Assembly: GCA_028875875.1 (NCBI GenBank)
Contig: JAGWUV010000009.1
Coordinates: forward strand, 36,036 to 100,035
DNA: 64,000 nucleotides
Origin: Bacteroidota bacterium
GTDB lineage: Bacteria > Bacteroidota > Bacteroidia > Chitinophagales > Chitinophagaceae
Reading direction: 5' to 3'
In this document: piece by piece, positions 45,145 to 53,764 of the stretch
How positions within the stretch are numbered: position 1 is the stretch's first letter
How the letters are laid out: every line of letters starts with the position of its first letter
Notes under the pieces: generated by a model
Seen by the model: only the letters and a program-made list of their open reading frames with translations
Databases searched by the model: none
Told to the model about the DNA's origin: nothing
Translations under genes and position numbers: made by a program

Positions 45145-46659
45145 ATGAGAAAATTCGTTAGTGCCATCCTGGTATGGTCCTTCTTCTGCGTAGCCAACAG
45201 TATTGCCCAACCTGCATTTATCAGGGATAATCTGGATAGTTATATACAGCAGGGCATAAAAGACTGGAATATTCCCGGCCTCGCAATAGCCATTGTGAAA
45301 GACGGAAAAGTGGTTGTAATGAAAGGCTATGGTGTGAAAGATATTAGCACCCATGAGCCGGTGGATGAGAACACCCTGTTTATGATTGCCAGCAACAGCA
45401 AGCTTTTTACCGGAACGGCCCTGGCACAGCTGGAATATGATAAAAAGCTTTCACTGAATGATAAGATCACAAACTACTTCCCTTCCTACCGTTTATTTGA
45501 TGAACATACTACCGCACTGGTAACCATCAGGGATATGTTATCCCATCATTTGGGTACTAAAACCTTCCAGGGAGATTTTACTTTTTGGGATGGTAACCTA
45601 TCGCGTCAGCAGATCATGCAGAAAATGCGGCTACTGAAACCGGAAGGAAATTTCAGGCAGGATTTCGGCTACTGCAACAGTTGCTTTTTAACTGCCGGGG
45701 AGATCATTCCACAGGTAACGGGTAAACCCTGGGAAGTATATGTGTATGATAGTATCATCGCTCCGCTGGGCATGACAAATACCCATACCCTGGGTCGTAA
45801 TATGGAAGAAATGCCTGATGCAGCAAGACCTTATACCACTTCGTTCTCCGATCATCTACAACGTATCCCTTACGATCATGTAGATAACCTGGCCCCGGCA
45901 GGCAGTATTGTTAGTTGCGTGAAGGACCTCTCCAAATGGCTGATCATGCAACTCGACAGTGGTCGCTACGAAGGCAAAAAGATCATCCCCTGGCCGGTGA
46001 TCAGCAGAACAAGGGAAATGAATACCATCATATCAAGCAACAAAAGAGGCAATACGCATTTTATGGGATACGGGTTGGGTATTTTTATGATGGATTATAA
46101 TGGCAAGCAGGTATTCTGGCACACCGGCGGTGCATTCGGGTTTGTTACCAACACATGCTTTGTACCAGAAGAAAACCTGGGCATCACTATCTTAACCAAC
46201 CAGGATAACCAGGCTTTCTTCGAACTACTGCGTTATCAAATACTGGATGCCTACCTCAACCAGCCATATATCAACAGGAGCAAACAGGCTTTACCGGCAG
46301 CACAAAAACAAAACAAAGAAAGTTTTGAACAGGTACAACAATGGAAGGCAAGGATTAAAGGCAATACACCTTCTCTCCCATTAACAGCCTATACAGGAAC
46401 TTATAAAAATGAATTGTATGGTACTATCAGCATAACAGCTAAAGACAAAGGCCTCCTCTTCATCAAATTCAATGGACACAACAATCTCACGGCTTCCCTG
46501 CAATACATGGATAATAATGAATGGATGTTAAGTTATAACAATGCGGCTTTTGGCATCTTCTCTACTAGTTTTACAACAGAGAATAATACCGTTCATTCCA
46601 TCAGCATTAAAGCAAACGACTTTGTAGAATTCGATCCATATACCTTCATCAAACAATAA
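45145..46659 (+). CDS. Serine hydrolase, class C beta-lactamase/penicillin-binding-protein family
   Basis: A 504-residue exported hydrolase with a signal peptide (FVSAILVWSFFCVANSIAQP). The catalytic S-x-x-K motif is SNSK near residue 78 (FMIASNSKLFTGTA), the Y-x-N equivalent is YCNS (FGYCNSCFL) and the H-x-G motif is HTGG. The C-terminal ~120 residues form an additional beta domain (YTGTYKNELYGTISITAK). Family members are peptidases or esterases as often as beta-lactamases. It lies 7 bases before the M20 gene, so the two are probably co-transcribed. Confidence 0.9.
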   Translation: MRKFVSAILVWSFFCVANSIAQPAFIRDNLDSYIQQGIKDWNIPGLAIAIVKDGKVVVMKGYGVKDISTHEPVDENTLFMIASNSKLFTGTALAQLEYDKKLSLNDKITNYFPSYRLFDEHTTALVTIRDMLSHHLGTKTFQGDFTFWDGNLSRQQIMQKMRLLKPEGNFRQDFGYCNSCFLTAGEIIPQVTGKPWEVYVYDSIIAPLGMTNTHTLGRNMEEMPDAARPYTTSFSDHLQRIPYDHVDNLAPAGSIVSCVKDLSKWLIMQLDSGRYEGKKIIPWPVISRTREMNTIISSNKRGNTHFMGYGLGIFMMDYNGKQVFWHTGGAFGFVTNTCFVPEENLGITILTNQDNQAFFELLRYQILDAYLNQPYINRSKQALPAAQKQNKESFEQVQQWKARIKGNTPSLPLTAYTGTYKNELYGTISITAKDKGLLFIKFNGHNNLTASLQYMDNNEWMLSYNNAAFGIFSTSFTTENNTVHSISIKANDFVEFDPYTFIKQ

Positions 46660-46666
46660 ACTGCAC

Positions 46667-47962
46667 ATGAGAAAGAAACCATTGATTACACTGCTGTGTA
46701 TACTGCCATTGATGGCCATGGCACAGAGCATCAGCAGCACCATTGCCTCCAATGCAAAGGCCATCAACGATTCTGTGATACACTGGAGAAGATATCTCCA
46801 CGAACATCCCGAACTTTCTAACAGGGAGTACAACACCATGAACTTTGTGGCCGCACATTTGCAGGCCTGGGGAATTGAAGTAAAGAAAGGAATTGCTAAA
46901 ACAGGGGTTGTAGGTATTTTACACGGCGCAAAGCCGGGCCCCGTTGTAGCGCTGCGTGCCGATATGGATGCCTTGCCTGTGGTAGAAAGAGTGAAAGTAC
47001 CTTTCGCCTCAAAGGTTACAGGCGAATATAACGGCCAGAAAGTGGGTGTGATGCATGCCTGTGGCCACGATAGCCATGTGGCTATTTTATTGGGTACTGC
47101 GGCTTCTTTAGCTAAAATGAAGAAGGAATTACCGGGTACGGTTGTATTCATCTTCCAGCCGGCAGAAGAAGGCCCTCCGGGTAATGAAGAAGGGGGTGCT
47201 CCATTGATGGTGAAAGAAGGCGTAATGGATCATCCCAAAGTTGATGCGATCTTCGGGCTGCATATCAGTTCTCAAACAGAGATCGGCACCATTAAATACA
47301 AGTCTGGTTCTTTCATGGCAAGCTCCGATTGGTTCACCATTAAAGTAAAAGGCAAACAAAGTCATGGCTCGCAGCCCTGGAGCGGCATCGATCCCATTGT
47401 TGTAGGTGCACAGATCATTAACGGCCTGCAAACCATCGTAAGCAGGCAGGAAGAGCTTACCAAAGCCCCGGTAGTAATTACCGTTGGTGTTATTAATGGT
47501 GGTGTTCGCTCCAATATCATCCCCGAAGAATTAACCATGCAGGGTACTATCAGAACCCTGGATAGCAGGATGCAACAGGAAGTGCATGAACGCATTAGAA
47601 CCACAGCTACCAAAATAGCCGAAGCCTCAGGTGCAACGGCGGAAGTTAGCATCGATACCAAAACACTGGTAACCTATAACAATCCCGATCTGGTAAAAAT
47701 GATGCTTCCTTCTCTTGAAACAGCTGCCGGGAAAAATAATGTGCAGGAAGAGAACTGGACCACAGGCGCTGAAGATTTTTCCTACTTTGGTGAAAAAGCC
47801 CCTGCTTTCTTTTTTAACCTCGGCGGTATGCCCAAAGGAATGGATCCAAGAAAAGCACCACCACACCATACACCTGATTTTTACATAGACGACAGTATGC
47901 TCGATGTGGGTGTAAAAGCCTTCTGCAACATCGTTTTCGATTATGCGAAGCTGAAAAAATAA
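46667..47962 (+). CDS. M20-family amidohydrolase (exported)
   Basis: A 431-residue metallo-amidohydrolase with a signal peptide (KKPLITLLCILPLMAMAQ). The metal site shows LRADMDALPV and MHACGHDSHVAILLG, then FIFQPAEEGPPGNEEGG with the catalytic Glu pair, the GLHIS His and the lid-domain strands (DWFTIKVKGKQSHGSQPW). A late His lies in PPHHTPDFY. This is the IAA-amino acid hydrolase / hippurate hydrolase / N-acyl amino acid amidohydrolase group. It is coupled to the upstream serine hydrolase, and a terminator follows its stop. Confidence 0.92.
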   Translation: MRKKPLITLLCILPLMAMAQSISSTIASNAKAINDSVIHWRRYLHEHPELSNREYNTMNFVAAHLQAWGIEVKKGIAKTGVVGILHGAKPGPVVALRADMDALPVVERVKVPFASKVTGEYNGQKVGVMHACGHDSHVAILLGTAASLAKMKKELPGTVVFIFQPAEEGPPGNEEGGAPLMVKEGVMDHPKVDAIFGLHISSQTEIGTIKYKSGSFMASSDWFTIKVKGKQSHGSQPWSGIDPIVVGAQIINGLQTIVSRQEELTKAPVVITVGVINGGVRSNIIPEELTMQGTIRTLDSRMQQEVHERIRTTATKIAEASGATAEVSIDTKTLVTYNNPDLVKMMLPSLETAAGKNNVQEENWTTGAEDFSYFGEKAPAFFFNLGGMPKGMDPRKAPPHHTPDFYIDDSMLDVGVKAFCNIVFDYAKLKK

Positions 47963-47969
47963 AACTAAA

Positions 47970-48003
47970 TGAGTCACTCTTCTTCAGAGTGACTCATCTT
48001 TAT
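47970..48003 (+). terminator. Terminator after the serine hydrolase-M20 pair
   Basis: Eleven-bp perfect stem TGAGTCACTCT (47970-47980) / AGAGTGACTCA (47986-47996) with a 5-base loop, 7 bases after the stop. The following T-run is short (TCTTTAT). Confidence 0.8.
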
Positions 48004-48018
48004 GGCATAAGCGGATAT

Positions 48019-48079
48019 ATGTTACCGGCTGCGGTACTTTAATAAGCATTCCTTGCGTCGCACACTTCAACTGCTGAAG
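48019..48079 (-). repeat. Copy 2 of the dispersed intergenic repeat
   Basis: On the minus strand the core GTGCGACGCAAGG (48063-48051) is followed by GCAGCCGGTAACAT (48032-48019), in the same order and spacing as copy 1. The outer edge contains a small hairpin, CTTCA (48065-48069) / TGAAG (48075-48079). Confidence 0.7.
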
Positions 48080-48123
48080 CACTATGCTGCAATTCAAATA
48101 CATTTGCGTGAAAATTGGAAATT

Positions 48124-48864
48124 ATGAAACTGGATATACTGGCTTTTGGCGTTCATCCCGATGATGTGGAATTAGGTTGCTCCGGTACTATAGCAGCCGC
48201 CATTGCGGAAGGGAAAAAAGTAGGCATCATCGATCTTACACAGGGTGAACTGGGCACAAGGGGTACGATAGAAACGAGAAAACAGGAAGCGGCAGATGCT
48301 GCAAAAGTGTTGGGAGTTAGCATCAGGGAAAACCTGAAGATGGCCGATGGTTTTTTTCAGAATGATGAAGTGCATCAACGTAAAGTGATACAGGCCATCA
48401 GAACTTACCAGCCCGATATTATTTTGTGTAATGCTCCCGAAGACCGCCACCCCGATCATGGGAGAAGTGCCAAGCTTCTTGCAGATGCCGCTTTTCTCTC
48501 CGGATTACGAAAAATAGAAACCTTCGATAATTACCAGCAACCACAACAAGCCTGGCGGCCTTCCTATGTTTTTCATTACATACAAGACAGGTTTATTCAG
48601 CCTTCCTTTGTAATTGATATTTCTTCCTACTTCGAACAAAAATTACAATCAATACTTTGTTACACCACACAGTTTCATACGCCTGCCACAACGAATACCG
48701 ATGAACCGGCCACTTATATATCTTCTCCCCAGTTCCTCGAATCGGTTAAAGCCAGAGCAATGATGCTGGGCAAACGCATTGGCGTTGATTATGCTGAAGG
48801 CTTTATCTCAGAAAAAGTATTGGGACTAAAGTCTTTTAACGCCGTAATACAAAATGTAACCTGA
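48124..48864 (+). CDS. bshB1: Bacillithiol biosynthesis deacetylase BshB1
   Basis: A 246-residue zinc deacetylase of the LmbE/PIG-L family that removes the acetyl group of GlcNAc-malate in bacillithiol synthesis. The zinc motif is FGVHPDDVELGCSG; it also shows TQGELGTRGT, PDIILCNAPEDRHPDHGRSAKLL and the C-terminal GKRIGVDYAEGF, which is characteristic of BshB1. ATG 48124 gives the usual MKLDILAFG start; an in-frame start nine bases upstream is also open. A TACATTTG -7 box lies at 48099-48106. Its presence implies that the organism makes bacillithiol. Confidence 0.93.
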   Translation: MKLDILAFGVHPDDVELGCSGTIAAAIAEGKKVGIIDLTQGELGTRGTIETRKQEAADAAKVLGVSIRENLKMADGFFQNDEVHQRKVIQAIRTYQPDIILCNAPEDRHPDHGRSAKLLADAAFLSGLRKIETFDNYQQPQQAWRPSYVFHYIQDRFIQPSFVIDISSYFEQKLQSILCYTTQFHTPATTNTDEPATYISSPQFLESVKARAMMLGKRIGVDYAEGFISEKVLGLKSFNAVIQNVT

Positions 48865-48870
48865 TCATTT

Positions 48871-49308
48871 TTATCCCGAGATCGTCATAGTACTGCCACT
48901 AATGGCAATATTGTATTTTTTTAAAGGATTGGTAGCCGGCCCGTTGATCACTGAACCATCCAATGCAAAGCGGCTGCCGTGGTTGGGACAAAGGAAATCA
49001 TTAGCTGATTTTTCATACCCGATAGAAGTTCCCTGGTGCGTACAGGCAACCTGTACAGCAGCGAAAGATGATGCTGTATTGCCCGATGCAGTTCGAACAA
49101 TGATCACCCCATTTTGAACAAGGGAATCACCAACATTGGTTATCTGCGAGCCTAGGTCTACATTAAAACTCGTGGGACCGGTTCCTGTTCCTGTACCGCT
49201 ACTGTTGGCAGGAGAACTGGCAGACTTTCCACAGGATGCTGAAAGACACGCTGCACATGCAGCTACAAATGGTACGCTAAGATTACCGATAAATGCTCTT
49301 CTGTCCAT
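48871..49308 (-). CDS. Rieske [2Fe-2S] lipoprotein
   Basis: A 145-residue protein from ATG 49308. An N-terminal RR motif (MDRRAFIGNL) suggests Tat export, and a lipobox with Cys26 (LSASC-G) suggests lipid anchoring. A Gly/Thr/Ser linker precedes a compact Rieske domain with ligands in ACTHQG and LCPNHGSRF. It stands alone, with no cytochrome b or oxygenase nearby, so it is a peripheral redox lipoprotein of unknown partner. It converges with bshB1 across a gap of 6 bases. Confidence 0.9.
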   Translation of the reverse strand: MDRRAFIGNLSVPFVAACAACLSASCGKSASSPANSSGTGTGTGPTSFNVDLGSQITNVGDSLVQNGVIIVRTASGNTASSFAAVQVACTHQGTSIGYEKSANDFLCPNHGSRFALDGSVINGPATNPLKKYNIAISGSTMTISG

Positions 49309-49497
49309 GATCATTTTATTTAAGTGAAATAATTACAACGTAATAGCACTTATGAAGAAAGAAGAAAGCTTAGATATTAATGAAGTGAACTATAACTTAA
49401 AGGTTTTTCATAGCACTCTCTTCTTTCTTTTAAAACGCTAATAACAATCAATACGAAAAACATAGATACCTGGTTGCCGCGATAAAAAACTTTCACA

Positions 49498-49526
49498 ATA
49501 AAAAAGGACTGCCTTTCGGCAGCCCC
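49498..49526 (-). terminator. Terminator of the sigma factor/anti-sigma operon
   Basis: Stem GGACTGCC (49506-49513) / GGCAGCCC (49518-49525) with one A-C mismatch. On the minus strand the loop is the stable GAAA tetraloop and a six-T run follows. It lies 45 bases past the stop. Confidence 0.82.
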
Positions 49527-49570
49527 TTAACACAAATCCAACACGAACCAGCTATCTTAACTGTGGATTC

Positions 49571-50926
49571 TCATTTTCTTTTCTTCTTTAAAAAATTGTA
49601 GCGAAGATTGGTTTGCAAACCAAAAGAAGACAAACGAACGGCGCCCTCACCTACACCGCGTAAAGAAACATTCCAGTAAGGCTCAACAGACAGGAACAAA
49701 GTTTTACTCAGCGCACTCTCATAACCTACAGACAACTTCAAACCTGAAAACAGATGGGCATTCCGGTTGGAATAGTACCATTCATGATAAGCCGATGTAC
49801 TACCATAATCAGCTAACACATTATAGGTTTCTCGTTTCATGATATAGGAAGAGAATCCAACGGTATTGTAAATGGTATATTTAGCAGCTGATCTTACGTT
49901 ATACCTCACATACACAGGTATATCATATACGTAACAATCAGCATTAATTGCCTGTATATAATTGTAGTAAGAAGGCGTTACAGATTTATCAAAACGATAG
50001 TCCTCTTTCCTTGCACTGTATACTTTTTTACCTGCATAAAAACCGGTTCCGATACTTAACTTTTGGTTGATGCGGTAAATAGCCCCAACCCCATACTGAA
50101 CAGCTAATTTTTCTATAGAAGACAAATGAATAAAACTGGCATCAAGAGCACCGGTTGCCGCAATGGACCAGCGGCTGAGTTCCTTATTGCTCTTATTTGC
50201 ATGCTTTTTCGGGGCAGGCTGTTGCAGCGTGTCGCCCTGTTTCAGCGAAACTGGTATGCTATCCTTCTTTATAATATTTGAACCCGGAGTTAATAACGCT
50301 TGCTTTTCCTCAGCATTCTTATCATTGGTATTACCGGCATCTTCTGTAACAGTTTTAACAGCCGAAGATGCAAAAGATTTCTTTTCATTAACAGGATGTT
50401 GTTCTGTTGAATGAGCTATGGCTTTATGGTTGTGCAGTTCATTCAAAGATGCTGCTGGTTTAACCATACCTCCCGACGTTACATGAACATAAACCGGCCT
50501 GTTTTGAAGAGATATACTTTTTCTCGCTCCTTTCAATTCTGAAAACACCATAGCAGAAGTTGTATCCTGCATCATCGCAGAACTCATTTGCTTGTTAGTA
50601 GCCTTTTCAACTGAATCAGCATGCTCTCTTAATGGTATCAGCTTCATCCCTTTGTTATCCCGCTTCGTATTTGAACTTTGTTCTTTAGCAATAGCATTAT
50701 AGATAGATTTATGAAAAAAAGTACTGCCGTAATATATTCCAGCTGTTGCTATCAAAAGACCGGGCAGCAGCCACCACCAGAAAATAAAGCGCCTTTTCTT
50801 TTTGCTAAAATGGGCATCCAGCAAAACATTCATTTTACTCCATGCCTCTTCCGGTAGGTCTGGCTCATACTTACCAGCCGCCTCTTTCAGCAATTGCTCA
50901 ATATGTTTATCATTCAATTCATTCAT
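49571..50926 (-). CDS. Probable anti-sigma factor fused to an outer-membrane-barrel-like domain
   Basis: A 451-residue protein. Residues 1-45 are a short cytoplasmic helical segment (ELNDKHIEQLLKEAAGKYEPDLPEEAWSKM). One membrane helix lies at ~47-67 (FIFWWWLLPGLLIATAGIYYG). A low-complexity charged linker (~75-255) follows. The C-terminal ~190 residues alternate as in barrel strands (WSIAATGALDASFIHLS, LSIGTGFYAGKKVY, YVRYNVRSAAKYTIYNTVGF, VEPYWNVSLRGVG, FGLQTNLRYNFLKKK). Its ATG overlaps the ECF sigma stop by 4 bases, the usual place of an anti-sigma factor. Function is inferred from context. Confidence 0.7.
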   Translation of the reverse strand: MNELNDKHIEQLLKEAAGKYEPDLPEEAWSKMNVLLDAHFSKKKRRFIFWWWLLPGLLIATAGIYYGSTFFHKSIYNAIAKEQSSNTKRDNKGMKLIPLREHADSVEKATNKQMSSAMMQDTTSAMVFSELKGARKSISLQNRPVYVHVTSGGMVKPAASLNELHNHKAIAHSTEQHPVNEKKSFASSAVKTVTEDAGNTNDKNAEEKQALLTPGSNIIKKDSIPVSLKQGDTLQQPAPKKHANKSNKELSRWSIAATGALDASFIHLSSIEKLAVQYGVGAIYRINQKLSIGTGFYAGKKVYSARKEDYRFDKSVTPSYYNYIQAINADCYVYDIPVYVRYNVRSAAKYTIYNTVGFSSYIMKRETYNVLADYGSTSAYHEWYYSNRNAHLFSGLKLSVGYESALSKTLFLSVEPYWNVSLRGVGEGAVRLSSFGLQTNLRYNFLKKKRK

Positions 50927-51492
50927 ACCGCTATCCTGTTCATGCTTTGCAGCATTTTTTGAAGGTTTACTCTTGCTTTAGCCAGGTTAGATTTGGAAGT
51001 ACCAACCGATATGCCTAACTCAGCCGAAATTTCCTCGTGGCTCAACCCATCTATCACATACAGGTTAAATACGGCCCTGTAGCCTGGCGACAACTGCTGC
51101 ACTACTTTCAGCAGTTCCTCATACGACAACTTATCTATCGAACTTTCGCCATGCTGTGCTACCGAGATCGCTTTATCTTCCCGGGCATCTATTAAAAGCT
51201 GGCGTTTGTAGTATTTCCGGTAATGATCGATAGCTGTATTCACCATAATCCTTTTCATCCATCCTTTCAAAGACACCTCTTCGTTTGAGAATACGGGCTT
51301 GAAAGCATGTAATTCCTTAAAAATTTTTAAAAAACCATCATTCACCATTTCTATCGTATCCTCTTCGTTGTTTGCATACCGCATACATATCGCAGCTGCA
51401 AAGCCATAGAAACGAGCATAAAATGCTTTCTGGCTTTGCCTTTCCAGGGCAATACATCCCTGAATGATACTATGCAGATCATCAAGTTTCAA
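50923..51492 (-). CDS. ECF-type RNA polymerase sigma factor
   Basis: A 189-residue sigma-70-family factor with region 2 (FYGFAAAICMRYANNEEDTIEMVNDGFLKIFKEL) and region 4 (LSPGYRAVFNLYVIDGLSHEEISAELGISVGTSKSNLAKARVNL), and no region 3. It directs polymerase to a small regulon and is normally held by an anti-sigma partner. The next gene, overlapping by 4 bases, is the likely partner. Its regulon is not evident in the window. Confidence 0.93.
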   Translation of the reverse strand: MKLDDLHSIIQGCIALERQSQKAFYARFYGFAAAICMRYANNEEDTIEMVNDGFLKIFKELHAFKPVFSNEEVSLKGWMKRIMVNTAIDHYRKYYKRQLLIDAREDKAISVAQHGESSIDKLSYEELLKVVQQLSPGYRAVFNLYVIDGLSHEEISAELGISVGTSKSNLAKARVNLQKMLQSMNRIAV

Positions 51493-51688
51493 ACAGTGCA
51501 GAATTTGTGTTGCTTTCTAATCGTATAAAAAAGATAAAAGGTTGCTATAAAATTAAAACTTTCTTTTTCTGTTGTTGTGCTTGTTGTATTTTCAAGTAAA
51601 ACTTGAGAGGATAAAAAATATGTATCTATTACACGATAGTGAACATACAATCAGTACATTTAGCATCAGCTACTAAAACAGTAACCCC

Positions 51689-52771
51689 ATGCATCATATC
51701 AGAACCGTGATCACAGGAACAGGCTCGTACATACCCACAGAAATGAAGACCAACAGGGATTTTGCCGCTCACGATTTTTATGGAGAAGACCATCACCGCA
51801 TTGAAGTACCGCCACATATTGTTGCGGAAAAATTTAAAGCCATCACTGGAATTGAGGAAAGAAGATATGCCTCGCCAGACTTAAACACATCAGATCTGGC
51901 CTGCATTGCAGCGGAAAGAGCAATTGCTGATGCAGGAATAGACGCAGAAACAATTGATCAGATTATCGTGGCGCACAATTTTGGCAATGTGTTGAAACAT
52001 ACCATTCAAACAGATGCCATGCCTGCCTTGGCTTCACGTGTTAAACATAAACTGGGCATTAAAAATCCGCATTGCATTCCTTACGATATTTTATTTGGCT
52101 GCCCCGGATGGGTGCAGGGAGTGATACAGGCTGATGCCTTTATCAAAGCGGGTATTGCTAAAACCTGTTTGGTGATAGGTGCAGAAACCTTATCGAGGGT
52201 GATTGATGTGTACGACCGGGACAGTATGATCTTTTCCGATGGCGCAGGTGCTTGTATTGTGCAGGCGAAAACAGAAGAAGAAGCTGGCAACAGCGGTGTT
52301 TTATCTACTGCTGTCCAGGCTCATTGTATGGAAGAACTGGATTACCTGTATATGGGTAAATCCTTTTTCCCCGGTTCAGATACACGTATACGCTACATTA
52401 AAATGAAAGGAAGAAAAGTATATGAATACGCCATGAAATATGTACCGGTGGCCATGAAAGATTGTCTTGACAGAAGCGGTATCGATATAAAAGATCTTAA
52501 AAAAGTATTCCTTCACCAGGCCAATGAAAAGATGGACGAAGGCATTACCCAACGTTTACTGAAATTGTGTGGATTAGAAACATTACCGCCCCACTTTATG
52601 CCCATGAGCATACATAAACTGGGTAACAGTTCGGTTGCTACCATACCAACCCTGTTCGATCTTGTAAAAAAACAGCAAATGCCGGAGCATGAGCTGCATA
52701 AAGGCGATGTGATCATGTTTGCCTCCGTAGGCGCCGGTATGAACATCAATGCTGTTTGCTATCGTATGTAA
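51689..52771 (+). CDS. 3-oxoacyl-ACP synthase III-family protein
   Basis: A 360-residue thiolase-fold condensing enzyme. Catalytic Cys138 lies in ILFGCPGWVQG, the catalytic His in FLHQANEKMDE and the Asn in KLGNSSVATIP. The N-terminus RTVITGTGSYIPTEMKTNRDF matches KAS III-like proteins. An insert near residues 25-45 and the LFGCPGW context differ from housekeeping FabH, so this is a paralogue, perhaps for a lipid or secondary product. The amidase gene follows after 15 bases. Confidence 0.88.
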   Translation: MHHIRTVITGTGSYIPTEMKTNRDFAAHDFYGEDHHRIEVPPHIVAEKFKAITGIEERRYASPDLNTSDLACIAAERAIADAGIDAETIDQIIVAHNFGNVLKHTIQTDAMPALASRVKHKLGIKNPHCIPYDILFGCPGWVQGVIQADAFIKAGIAKTCLVIGAETLSRVIDVYDRDSMIFSDGAGACIVQAKTEEEAGNSGVLSTAVQAHCMEELDYLYMGKSFFPGSDTRIRYIKMKGRKVYEYAMKYVPVAMKDCLDRSGIDIKDLKKVFLHQANEKMDEGITQRLLKLCGLETLPPHFMPMSIHKLGNSSVATIPTLFDLVKKQQMPEHELHKGDVIMFASVGAGMNINAVCYRM

Positions 52772-52786
52772 CCAATTCATTAGCGC

Positions 52787-53602
52787 ATGAATAAAGCCTT
52801 TATTCTTTCCCTCCTGTTTTTTGTTATGTTGGTGTACGGATGTTCTCATAATCCTTATGCCACCTCTAATAAAATTTACAAGAAAGAAACCAGCGCTTTA
52901 TTGAAAAACATAAAATCCTTACCTGTTGTTGAAGCCAATGATTCACTGAAAGCTCCACAGTGGTTTAGCGGTACCACCAATTTCAATCTTCGCAAACCCA
53001 ACTTCGTTATCATTCATCATACAGCCCAGAACGGCTGCCCGGAAACGCTTACCACATTTACTACAGAAGCTTCTAAGGTAAGTGCACATTATGTGATTTG
53101 TAAAGGCGGGACTGTTCATCATATGCTGAACGATTATATGCGGGCATGGCACGCCGGTGTGAGCCGCTGGGGTAACCTGATAGATGTGAACTCTGCATCC
53201 ATTGGAATTGAATTGGATAATAATGGCTTTGAAGCTTTTGATAGTTTACAGATCAATAGTTTGCTAAGCTTGCTGGCACAATTAAAGAAAAACTATGATA
53301 TTCCTACTGCAAACTTTATTGGTCACGGTGATATAGCACCCAAAAGAAAGAACGACCCGAATTTTCGTTTCCCCTGGAAACTCTTATCTGAGAGGGGTTT
53401 TGGCCTTTGGTATGATGAGATAAGAGATACTATTCCCGCTGATTTCAACCCACTCATTGCCTTACGCATCATCGGTTATGATGTTAAAGATTCTACTGCT
53501 GCGATCCGTTCCTTTAAGCGGCATTTTATGCAGGATACCACCCGCAATTTGAATTATGCAGATAAAAGTGTTCTGTACAACCTGGAGAAAAAGTATATGT
53601 GA
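52787..53602 (+). CDS. N-acetylmuramoyl-L-alanine amidase (amidase_2) lipoprotein
   Basis: A 271-residue peptidoglycan amidase with a lipoprotein signal (FILSLLFFVMLVYGC, lipid Cys at residue 19). The AmpD-like zinc fold shows FVIIHHTAQNG, SAHYVICKGGTVHHML, RAWHAGVSRWGNL, IGIELDNNG and the GHGDIAPKRKNDPN motif. It cleaves the MurNAc-L-Ala bond in the periplasm, anchored to a membrane. It lies just downstream of the KAS III-like gene. Confidence 0.92.
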   Translation: MNKAFILSLLFFVMLVYGCSHNPYATSNKIYKKETSALLKNIKSLPVVEANDSLKAPQWFSGTTNFNLRKPNFVIIHHTAQNGCPETLTTFTTEASKVSAHYVICKGGTVHHMLNDYMRAWHAGVSRWGNLIDVNSASIGIELDNNGFEAFDSLQINSLLSLLAQLKKNYDIPTANFIGHGDIAPKRKNDPNFRFPWKLLSERGFGLWYDEIRDTIPADFNPLIALRIIGYDVKDSTAAIRSFKRHFMQDTTRNLNYADKSVLYNLEKKYM

Positions 53603-53622
53603 TGCTTATTAATCTGGAAGTA

Positions 53623-53673
53623 CAAGAGTGCGACTCAACAGCCGAAGCCATGAAAAACAGCGGCTGGTAACAC
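53623..53673 (+). repeat. Copy 3 of the dispersed intergenic repeat
   Basis: AAGAGTGCGACTCAACAG (53624-53641) and CAGCGGCTGGTAACAC (53658-53673) match the two conserved blocks of copies 1 and 2 with the same spacing. This copy also carries an AGCCG/CGGCT stem. It follows the amidase stop by 20 bases. Confidence 0.65.
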
Positions 53674-53700
53674 AGTTCCCAAAAATAGTTCGCATTGAAA

Positions 53701-53741
53701 CTAACAATTGTTAGGTTATAAGTTTTCAATCCTTATTTTTG
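53701..53741 (+). promoter_or_regulatory. Promoter and palindromic operator candidate of the acyl-CoA dehydrogenase gene
   Basis: TATTTTTG (53734-53741) is a -7 box, with TTG (53708-53710) 23 bases before it. A perfect 14-bp palindrome, CTAACAATTGTTAG (53701-53714), covers the -33 region. Such a site suits a dimeric repressor, for example a TetR-type fatty-acid regulator; none is in the window. Confidence 0.55.
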
Positions 53742-53764
53742 TTTTGAAAAAAAAGATTCACGCT

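Noticed and set aside
49352..49441. A 29-codon frame upstream of the Rieske gene
   Set aside because: Its composition comes from an AAGAAAGAAGA/TCTTCTTTCTT inverted repeat (49355-49365 / 49419-49429); no evidence of coding.
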